Part shown: piece by piece, positions 55,906 through 64,000 of the stretch
Position numbering within the stretch: position 1 is the stretch's first letter
Layout: every line of letters begins with the position of its first letter
NCBI RefSeq assembly: GCF_033958435.1
Contig: NC_134138.1
Location: 23,280,598-23,344,597 of the forward strand
Length of the DNA stretch: 64,000 nt
Direction: 5' to 3'
From: Carettochelys insculpta
Taxonomy: Eukaryota > Chordata > Testudines > Carettochelyidae
Position numbers and translations under genes: made by a program
Notes under the pieces: model-generated
The model's database searches: none
What the model was told of the DNA's origin: nothing
The model's input: the letters and a program-made list of their open reading frames with translations, nothing else

Positions 55906-57030
55906 GTTACACTTCCACTCTGTAAGGACATGATTTTTGGCTCACTGGCAGCACTGATCATGCATGTATGGTAAAGAGCCAGTAGCTCTCTTGACCAAGA
56001 GTGCATGAGCTTCCAGGGCAAAGGGATGTTTAGAAATCAACTCTGGTGTCAAACCCTGCATCACAGGAGTGGGATCCCTCCTCTGAACATAAGCAGACCA
56101 TTGAGATGTTGCAACATGTTGTTCTTGTCCAAGGATGGGGCATCAGTCATCCAGAGACTGAATAACTTGGCTTCCCCTATCATAGTTCTCCAAACAGGTG
56201 TAACAATAACAACATGTTCCCAAAGGTCTAGCAGAGCTACATGCACTAACACAGACAGACTGGAGACTGCTGTGTCATTGAACCAGCCAATAATCACATT
56301 AATGCCTGAATTCAGCTCCCTGTTAACAAGCTGAGCAGGGCTCCTGTTTCCTCAGATCAGTTTAATGATGGCGTAAACACCATGGCTAATGCAGACATAC
56401 CTAGGTCTGAAAGGTCTGCTCCCGAGGAATTTTATGATAGCTTTTGTGTGGTTCAGGTATGGGAAGATATTTTCAATTCCAGGGGTTCGAGGGGGGCCGG
56501 TATGTTGAGCCGCAGTTTAGTTTTTCTCCCAAACATGAGATAACTGGATATTGCATATTTATGCACTCAAAAATGCAAATGTGGCTATTATGAGGTATTC
56601 TTTCACATTCCCCCCTCCCCAAGGAGGCTCTGCAATTTCACCAGCACTCCCAAGCAAGGCCTATCATTTTAGGTACTAACCCTCAAGCTAAGGAAGATCA
56701 GATCGCTCACCATTGGAATGCATGAACACCACTCTTTTAATCGTCTAGAGCTATCATTGCTGGTTGAGCAATACGGAACACTCCTTTTCCCCAGGGGCTT
56801 GGCTCTTCATGCTGACAGCCAATCTGAAGCTAGAGAGTGGGACTGGGATTTGAACCCATGCCTCCACTTGGGAAGCTCAGTTGGCTGCCCATGGGCCCAG
56901 ACCTCACCATTTAGTGTGCTTGGGATAGCCTGTGATTGTGCGCACAAGAGATTATTTTAGAAACAGGCCGACACAGGCTACGGAAAGAGGGAAAAGTCTC
57001 ATTTGCCTATTGTAAAAGGGTAAAGATGGA
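55906..57030. other. No supported gene
   Basis: 56830-56900 contains GGGATTTGAACCCATGCC, a reversed B-box-like word that may be the end of a minus-strand SINE. The frame at 56005-56334 lacks motifs. Confidence 0.4.
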
Positions 57031-57034
57031 AAGA

Positions 57035-57240
57035 CAGGCACTGGATTAGGATTCAGGTGACCTGGGCTCACTTCCTGGTAAAGCCACAGACTTGCCAAGT
57101 AGCCCCAGGCAAGTTGTTTTGAAATTCAGGTCTGTCTCTAAAATGGGGATATTAGAGCTGGGTTACCTCACAGGGTTGTAGTGAGCACAGACTCATTAAT
57201 ATTGACTCAGATGCTCAGAAATTACAATGCTGGGGTCCTT
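57035..57240 (+). repeat. MIR SINE
   Basis: GGCACTGGATTAGGATTCAG, GTGACCTGGGCTCACTTCC, CCAGGCAAGTTGTTTTG and TCTCTAAAATGGGGATATTA follow MIR through its tail. Confidence 0.75.
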
Positions 57241-57431
57241 TATATGGATATGTACAGAGTGATGATATCCAAATGCCTTAAGGCTCATTTTTTTTCAGGA
57301 TGCATCAGAACTGTGCTTTCGGTTAGCAAGGTCCCCTTTTGCAATGGCATTTCTATGCTGTGGGGGGAAAAAATCCAGTACTTTGGTGTTCATTTACAGC
57401 CCACAAAAAGTCAAACTAGCTAAGCTTCGCC

Positions 57432-57640
57432 GGGGAAGGATAGCTCAGTAGCCTGAGCATTGGCCTGCTAAACTCAGAAATGTGAGCTCAATCCTTAAGA
57501 GAGCCTTTTAGAGATCCCAGCCAAATAGGGAAAGCGGGGAGGGAAAAGAGATGGTGCAAGGTCCTTCCAAGAGGGCAGGGAACTGGACTCAATAACCCCC
57601 CAAGGTCCCTTCCAGTTCTATGAGATGTGCATCTCCATAA
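57432..57640 (+). mobile_element. Cry-type tRNA-derived SINE
   Basis: GGGGAAGGATAGCTCAGTAG and GAGCATTGGCCTGCTAAAC form the A-box side, GAGCTCAATCCTTAAGAG the B box, and CCAAGGTCCCTTCCAGTTCT the 3' end. It is the clearest pointer to a turtle genome here. Other lines of SINE exist, but this head-and-tail pair is turtle-specific as far as I know. Confidence 0.85.
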
Positions 57641-59267
57641 CTAGAAATGTCTCATAATCCACTGCAGGTGAGGACATAGTGCATCACAGGAAACGTAGTC
57701 CAGCTTGAGAACAAGGCCGAAAGCAAAGAATAAGGGTGTCAGGGACCCAGAACTGCAATCATTCTTAAGCACTAACAGGGTTGGTGACAGATTTTGCCAG
57801 GCCCTGAGCAACATGTATGTGTATGTGCAGGGTGTGTGTTAGGTCTGGCTCCTCAAAAGGGGGGAGCCTCAGGTTGAAAAGGCCGTGCTAGGGGCTAGCT
57901 TCCTCCAGCCAGCCCCCAGTGCCACCTGGACCACACTGTGTTGGTGGCTGGCCGCTGCTGCTGCCCTTTTAAATCACTGGGCCACAGGGTGACTGCTTTT
58001 TTGCTGCCTTCCCCCCACAGTGACTCAAGAAGCCATAGTTTAACATTGGTCCTTAGGAAAATATTTTGCTTTGATTTTCTGAGGGCTATCCCACTCCCCA
58101 GATTGATTTTCTCCCATCCCCATGGAGAGGTTGATTTTGAGGTGCCTTTTCTGACAGGGAAATGTTTTATACAGAATTTTTCAAACCATTCTAGTTCCAT
58201 TCATTGACATGCTAGATAAGCACATTTCTATAAGGACACAGGCCAGTTTGTAAAATGCAATGGATGTGATCAAAAATACTACTCCACATCTTTGCATTGA
58301 CCCGTGGAGGACAATCTAGCAGCTATCCTGCGCCACCCTGTAACAGTATCGAACCACCTTCTGCCTTTCCTTGTAATATTTTATCATTGTTTGGAACAAT
58401 GTTGGGACTTGTGTTACAGCTCATTTATTTTCTGTGGGAACAGTAATCTGATTTCAATGTATGTGTGTGGGTGGGTAGATTATAAATTATAGGCTCCAAG
58501 CTCAGATACAGGTCCTGGGAGTGACTGTTTTAAATAGTTGTACGATTAACAAATCATAATGTTTTATGGAATGGAAAAAAAGAGCTGCCTTGAAGATCCG
58601 TGTTTTACTTAAGGAATGATTCACGGTGGGATCTAGAATAGTTGAGGGTCATGGGGTGGGGTGGGGGGTGGGGGATATTTATAATTTTAGACATACAATG
58701 TCAGCTAGAGACCTGTGGAATTATATGAAGGTAGAAGCCCAGTTTGGTGTAAACTTTTCAGAAGAAGAATGTTTTTGCTTTAAAAGGTGAGTTTGCTGCT
58801 GCTGGCTGATTGTTGCAGTAGTTACTTGTGGAAGCATTTGGCTGTGAATAGAGATGGGTATCACTGAGCTACACAAAAGATCAGGTTCTGGGTGGTCTTC
58901 ATATATATGTAGCTAAATAGAGCTGACCATCTTAGTTACACCACCTATGCTGTAAATTAAGACCCCATGCTCGCATACACTTAAGCAGAGGCTTAACTTT
59001 AACACATAATAGTCCCATTGACTTCACAGGGGGTAATCACATGTTTAAAATTAAGTATGTGCTTAATGCTTTGCTGGAGCTGGGCCTAACCCAGTAGTTC
59101 CCCTCACAGCCAATGTCCAGCAGGCTTAATAACAGAGGAAAGAGAAGAGTTACGGTAGAATATTAATGTAAAGTATTATAATGATGACATATCTTCTTCA
59201 AAATTTTATATTCGGATTCACTGAATCACTCATTTAAAATAGACACAGACATACCTCCAAAGCTCTG
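57641..59267. other. No supported gene
   Basis: 57840-57985 is GC-rich and may be a MITE remnant. The rest is unassigned. Confidence 0.4.
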
Positions 59268-59600
59268 AACATAGGAATGGCCATACTGGATCAGACCAAA
59301 AGTCCATCTAGCCCGGTGTCCTGTCTTCCGACAGTGCCAGGTGATTCAGAGGGAATGAACAGAACAGGTTAACTTCAGATGATCCATTCACAGCTTCTGG
59401 CAAATGGAGGCAAAGGACACCATCCCTGCCCATCCTGGCCCATAGCCGCTGACAGATCATGTCTATTTCTTTTTTGAACCCTGCAATAGCTTTGGCCTTC
59501 ATAACCTACTCTGGCAAAGACTTCCACAGATTGACTGTGCATTGTAGGAAACAATACTTCTTCTTCTTTGTTTTTCAGCCTGCTGTCTGTCCCTAATACT
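59268..59600 (-). mobile_element. CR1 LINE 3' end
   Basis: CATACTGGATCAGACCAAAA, TGTCCTGTCTTCCGACAGTG, TTTTTTGAACCCTGCAATAG and CCACAGATTGACTGTGC are a long, well-kept reverse CR1 3' end. Confidence 0.9.
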
Positions 59601-60180
59601 CCATGTTTTGGTCCAAAACAAAGGTGAAAGTAAGCCAGTACATCCCATGCTGCACACCAGTTGGAGACTGGTCAGCCAAGGCTGGGCTTTGGATGCTGCT
59701 GGGACACTGGGCTGCGCAGTCTCAGTGCACCCAGACTCCAGCCCCAGTGCTCAGGCAGCCAGGCAGAGCATCCCTGGTGCCCCAGCCAGCCCCAGTGCTC
59801 AGGCAGCCAGGCAGAGCATCCCTGGTGCCCCAGCCAGCCCCAGTGCTCAGGCAGCTGGGCTGCACAGTCTTTGCCATGCAAGGAATCCAGCATTTGGGCA
59901 GTGCAGTGGCTGTGCTCCCAGCCCTGAGATCTCCCTCCACATCTCTAAACCCCTGCTCTGAGCCCCCCATGCACCTGCCCTGACTCCTGCACACACCACC
60001 CCATGCCGTGAGCGCCCCCACCTCTGACCCCCCTTTCTTGACTCCTGCACCTCCAGTTCTCAGTTCTCCCACACCACCCAGTTCCCTGTCCTCGGCTCCC
60101 CCATCCCATACCTACCCCCTCAACCCCATCCCCTGAGCCTCTCTTTACTCCATCCCACACTAAAATTTCTTACAGGTACT
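59601..60180. repeat. C-rich unclassified repeat with a 48-bp tandem array
   Basis: The block runs from GGTGAAAGTAAGCCAGTACA to near CTTACAGGTACTGTCC and may be one mobile element whose ends I cannot prove. Inside, a 48-bp unit is repeated about 2.4 times (59737-59855). The C-rich remainder gives open frames on both strands with no family motif. Confidence 0.4.
59737..59855 (+). repeat. 48-bp minisatellite, about 2.4 copies
   Basis: GCCCCAGTGCTCAGGCAGCC starts at 59741, 59789 and 59837, period 48. The first two units are nearly identical; the third diverges after GCTCAGGCAGC. Confidence 0.95.
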
Positions 60181-60375
60181 GTCCTATTGCAGCCCCCCCC
60201 CACACACACGCTCTGCCCTCCAAGGAAATAGATGTTTATTCCAAAGAGGTAATAGATTATTTATTTTTATATGTAGCATTTCACTGGCGGCAATGTATCT
60301 GCATAGCATGTACACATTGTATACATTTTTTTAAACTGTTGTGAGATGTCATTTATTGGATCTTATTCATTTCAG

Positions 60376-60592
60376 GATCAAAGAACATGCTGACTTCAAA
60401 ATGGCACTATCTCAACTGAAACTTGCATCCAAATTTGGGCTTGGCGAAAACAAGACTGAACAGAATCTGAGGGAAATAGAAGTGTTTCCAGATTTTTTAA
60501 GAGAGAGACATAAACTGCTACCTGAAGAGTCTGCAGCCCAAACAAGACATTATTGTCCTGATATAGGGGAAGCTGAAAGTGAAACTGACTAG
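60376..60592 (+). CDS. Candidate 3'-terminal coding exon, unknown protein
   Basis: TTATTCATTTCAG forms a plausible splice acceptor before 60376. The exon then begins in phase 2 (one base completes a codon) and encodes 71 residues up to TAG at 60590-60592. The peptide starts IKEHADFKMALSQLKLASKF and includes VFPDFLRERHKLLPEE. It is charged, has no signal or membrane segment, and shows no repeat character. AATAAA lies at 60744-60749 and 60857-60862. I do not recognise the protein, and no upstream exon is identified. Alternative: a chance open frame, since 72 sense codons in a row is not rare. Confidence 0.45.
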
Positions 60593-60743
60593 AAGTTAAC
60601 TAGGATCAGTAGTGTTACTGACTCATCTATTTACATTGCTAAAAATGTGAGAAATGTAAAAGGAAACAAACAGCAACATGCTAGTTAAAAATAAGCTAAA
60701 TTTAAAAAGTCTTTCAGCTTTAATCATCCAAAGTAATATTACT

Positions 60744-60749
60744 AATAAA
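60744..60749 (+). promoter_or_regulatory. Possible polyadenylation signal
   Basis: AATAAA 152 bases after the stop of the candidate exon. A second lies at 60857-60862. Both could be chance in AT-rich sequence. Confidence 0.3.
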
Positions 60750-60875
60750 GACAAAGACATTAAAATCTCTTTATATGTGAATTTTTTAAATACATGATTT
60801 CTAGACAGACTTAGGCTCCTTAATTGCAAAATATTATGTAGTAATCTATGAGACAAAATAAATTACATAAACATA

Positions 60876-60879
<4 letters not shown>

Positions 60880-60922
<43 letters not shown>
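60880..60922. repeat. (TA)n microsatellite
   Basis: About twenty uninterrupted TA units, flanked by GTGTATAT and ATATGTGT. Confidence 0.95.
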
Positions 60923-60924
<2 letters not shown>

Positions 60925-60929
60925 GTGTA

Positions 60930-61735
60930 TTTCTGCTATGGATATATGATTATTTTGTGGCTAGTTTGAATAGTTCAAATCGAGATTGAGCAAATCAAAA
61001 TTAATTTTGTTAGTCTGCTTTTGAAGACTTTGGCAGTGTTCATTGGAGAGGAAAGAAGGAATATGAAATAGGGCTGATTAAGGATGGAGCTAAAGGTTTG
61101 ATTTGTGGGGCTAGGGTCAGTGAGAGAAATTGTGGGGTGGGGGGAGATTGTTGTGTTAGGAAAAAGGCAGAAATGAGGGAAGAGAGACCAAAACTGGTAA
61201 TATAAGCAAAATACAACAAAACCAGTGTTTGCTTGTACAGCTTAAAACTGCGTAACGGGTTTCTGGGACAAAAAAGGGGCAGCGAGTAGATACTGAAACT
61301 ATTGTCAGGGCTAGCAGCAGCACTTATAGTGGGAAGTGTTGGGCAACAATAATAAGATCTTCTATTCAATTGCTTATAACTCTGTCCATCTGTAACCATT
61401 TGCTCCGAATTTTTCCATGGCACAGATCTGCCTCCAGATGGGTGTTTTCTGCAAATGTGGGTACACAGTTTGCCCTCTTTGAGAATCTGGTGGTGGGGAG
61501 AAGGGAGGGGGGATATTGTTTTGTCCATAATAACAAAAAAAAAAAAACCCTCTGAAAAAATCAGATTTCTTATGCTCAGTAGAGTTCCGCTGCTAAAATC
61601 TCCAAAGTTTCCACCCTCCATGCGCATGTCCAACCTCTCTGTCTCTAGTAGAACACATTCCCCTCCAGAACTTGGAATGGAACCCATATTTCCTACCTCA
61701 TCCCTCCTTTGCTGTTAGAAAATAGCTGTGAAACC
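60930..61735. other. No supported gene; possible unclassified repeat
   Basis: The minus-strand frame at 61040-61687 (215 codons) is long, but its sequence looks like translated non-coding repeat: poly-Phe from the A-run at 61538-61549 and no domain. The text TTGCTTATAACTCTGTCCATCTG near 61370 resembles a dispersed repeat I cannot name. Confidence 0.35.
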
Positions 61736-61744
61736 CATTGACAG

Positions 61745-62277
61745 AGAGCTGGGAGTACAGGGAATAGTGTACAGGGAGTCATCGATAGATACCAGGGATA
61801 GGGACTGGAAAGCTGCGATGTAAAGTGAAATGATGTATAACGAGGAATTTTCCCCATAAGACATAATGTACTGTAAGAGTCTCAACACCAGTTCACAATG
61901 CACACACCTGTGTGGCAATACGCATACTGTTATTTTCCAGAGATCATTAACCCATACAGTTTATTTGTCAGACCAATATTAGTTACAAATTAGTTTCATC
62001 AGCCAATCAACCAGCTCCATGACAGCCAGCCCCAGCTGGGTAACCGGCCCAAAGGCAGCTGGACCCAGTGGGTCAGCAGGCCTCATGGCAGCCGCCAGTC
62101 CCAGCTGGTCAGCCAGCCCCATGGCAGCTGGCCCTGAAAGGCCCCGCAGCAGCTGGTCAGCTTTCTAAATGATATACCCACATAAATGCAAGGAAATTTT
62201 ATGTTGTATTCCTCAAAGTTTCAATGGCATAAATGCAAAGCAATGTACATCAGAGTGACATATATCAAGGACCTCCT
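61745..62277. mobile_element. Possible pogo/Tigger-like element remnant with a degenerate array
   Basis: The right end, read on the minus strand, is GGAGGTCCTTGATATATGTC next to a TA, which suggests a Tc1/mariner-pogo type end. 62010-62160 is a degenerate GC-rich array of CAGCCNNCCCCAGCTGG-like units. The left end is not certain. Confidence 0.3.
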
Positions 62278-62349
62278 ATGTTGTAAGTAAGGCAAGGGCC
62301 ACACACTGAACAATGAATATAAAACAAAATTTTGAACATGGCTCACTAA

Positions 62350-62549
62350 GGCCAGGTCTACAGTATGGGTGAAAAATCAATGTAAGATATGCAATTCTAG
62401 CTATGTGACTTGCATAGAAGTTGACATATCCTAAATCAATTTTTCCTGCTGTCCCCACAGTGGGGGGCACATCCCCATTAAGTGTGCTGTATCAGCCCTG
62501 GAAGATTGACTGCCATTGCGTTGATCTTCTGGTAAGTGTAGATGTACCC
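62350..62549. mobile_element. MITE with TAA target duplication
   Basis: The left end GGCCAGGTCTACAGTATGG pairs with the minus-strand right end GGGTACATCTACACTTACC. TAA flanks both sides (62347-62349 and 62550-62552). 200 bp, non-coding. Confidence 0.65.
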
Positions 62550-62552
62550 TAA

Positions 62553-64000
62553 GTCAGCAACGTTCATCCTGTGCAGGTTTTTATGTGCACTTAGGGTAGA
62601 TATTGAAAGCCCAAGAAAGTGTGTCAGTGGCTGTGTGTTGCCACCTCTCTCAGTGAGGGACTTCAGAAGATGGTGGTGAGTGTTACAGTATCCAGGAACT
62701 TCATACAAAGACTGAATGACTGAGTGAGCAAAGCAGGGCCCTACGTGCTACGCAAGGGTGTTTCTCTGTTTGCCTATAGCACGCTAAAGTCAGACGGACA
62801 CATTCAGTCAATTCCAGCATTTCCAGAATTGTTGTAGGCATTGCTGCATGCAGTCCCATTGATTTTGTTGCAAATTGGAACGACCTGATACAAAGGAAAA
62901 TCAAAACCCCAGGACGATGTACTGGGTAGTGCCTACGTGGATCAGAGGCTGATATGCTGCATGAGGAGATTGTAGTCTGGATGCTAAGAGCCAGAAGAGA
63001 GAGTTTGTATTGGGGGATAGTATGTGAGGGTCCAGCAGGTGGGGGAAGGGCAGAGTATGTGTGGGAAAAGTGGGGACCCAGAGGGGAAAGGGAAGCAACC
63101 AAGGGATGGGGCTGTTGTTGTGAAGGAAGTAGAGACCCAAAGGTGGGGAGGAGCATCAAGATGGGTAGTGGAAAGCAGGGCCTTGGGGGTGTGGCTAGAA
63201 GCCTGGGACAGAACATAGGTGCCAGCATGGGGGCATAAAGGAAGCAAGGGTGACAACAGGAGTTACATCCAGCCCCTGGAATTGGCAGGTGGAACCAAGA
63301 GAAGCAGCGGTGTTGGTGGATAGGAGCAGGAGGAAGGACACACAGAGCCCTGGCAGGAGGGTGAGGATGAGGGCAGCAGCAGAGACTCTTGAAACAGTTT
63401 GGCGCGGGAGGTGAGACTGTCTCACAGGGAGTTTGAGGAGGGAGATGGAGGTATACCAGGAGCCCCAGTATGTGCTGCAGTTGCAATGTAAGAACGCAGA
63501 CTGAGTTGCTGATGGGAATCTTGTGCAAGCGTCTTGATGAATAAGGTGTCATGGTATTTCAGGGAAGAGGATGTCTCTTCATTCCCACCTCGTGCATTTG
63601 TCTCTCTGCTCCATGCTGGTTGCTGGCGTTAGGAGTAGATTCTCAGCCTCACCTGTGCAAACCTTAGTCCACCACCCCCAGTAGGAGCAAGTGATGACAA
63701 ATGAGAAGTATCTAGGGAATGGGGCTCCAGAAGAGGTCCTCCTTACAAAGTCTGGGAGGGAAGCTGGCAGGGAGCCAGAGCTGGAGCCAGGAAGGAAGGC
63801 TGGAGGGAAAAGGAAGGGAGCGTCACTAGAGACAGGACTGAGTATCTGGAACCAGAGGTCTGGAGCCAGCAAGGAATGCTACATGGAAGAGTTTTGTGGT
63901 GTGGCGAACTTTAAGTTTCTGACCCAGATGAAGGGCCAGGTTAGTGAGAAAGCTCTTTCAGCAGTAGGCCCAAAGCCATGCTGGATAAACCTTTCTACAG
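62553..64000. other. No supported gene; purine-rich sequence
   Basis: 63000-63500 is strongly purine-rich on the plus strand, so the minus strand gives Pro/Leu/Ser-rich open frames, the longest at 62701-63552 (283 codons). Its composition follows the base bias, and overlapping frames are also open, so it is not called as a gene. Confidence 0.45.

Noticed and set aside
61040..61687. 215-codon open frame on the minus strand
   Set aside because: It includes poly-Phe from an A-run and no domain, and the region looks like dispersed non-coding repeat.
62701..63552. 283-codon open frame on the minus strand
   Set aside because: The plus strand is purine-rich, so the minus strand has few stops. The translation is Pro/Leu/Ser/Cys-rich without domains, and other frames overlap it.

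Overview
The window looks like nuclear DNA of a turtle, probably a cryptodire. The strongest clue is two tRNA-derived SINEs (about 29746-29954 and 57432-57640) with the Cry-type head 'GATAGCTCAGT...GAGCATTGGCCTGCTAAA' and tail 'CCAAGGTCCCTTCCAG'. Old CR1 LINEs, MIR/CORE-SINE relics, Penelope-like retroelements (PLEs) with GIY-YIG domains, and several hAT-type MITE families seen in turtle genomes agree with this. Family names come from memory of these repeats; no database search was possible.

This is intergenic or intronic sequence made of layered repeats. I found no convincing multi-exon gene. The only plausible protein-coding piece is a 3'-terminal exon at 60376-60592 (+): splice acceptor, 71 codons, stop, then AATAAA signals. 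I do not recognise its protein. Other long open frames lie in low-complexity or repeat sequence and are not called as genes.

Layout: 1-1.67 kb, no identified feature; 1.67-2.67 kb, a PLE copy carrying a second, hairpin-shaped PLE insertion; 2.7-9.5 kb, MIR, RTE-like, SINE, foldback-MITE, hAT and CR1 relics; 9.5-16 kb, mostly unassigned; 16.3-16.7 kb, a hAT MITE with a G-run; 18.5-23.8 kb, MIR pieces, nested MITEs and PLE tails; 25-30.5 kb, hAT, MITE and LINE remains, with a Cry-type SINE inside a CR1; 31-34.6 kb, a repeat-poor block that may be regulatory, then CR1 and a large hAT MITE with a perfect hairpin; 36.4-38.1 kb, a clean short hAT MITE and a PLE split by a 740-bp CpG-rich MITE; 39.9-45.9 kb, two more hAT MITEs and a PLE with an inverted 5' part that is itself split by a foldback MITE; 47.2-48.5 kb, a PLE abutting CR1; 51.6-53.2 kb, a TTCGAA-rich MITE and a well-bounded PLE with a 13-bp target duplication; 55-64 kb, SINE/CR1/MIR pieces, the candidate exon, an AT microsatellite and low-complexity sequence.

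Two systems recur. First, PLE tails contain the conserved cores of a type I hammerhead ribozyme (CTGANGA, a stem II hairpin, GAAA), at nine places on both strands and sometimes as inverted pairs within one insertion. Second, a set of palindromic MITEs shares a terminal core related to GGCTGTGTCTACAC and, where ends are clear, is flanked by identical 3-bp duplications. Several of these elements sit inside each other, so their order of insertion can be read from the sequence.
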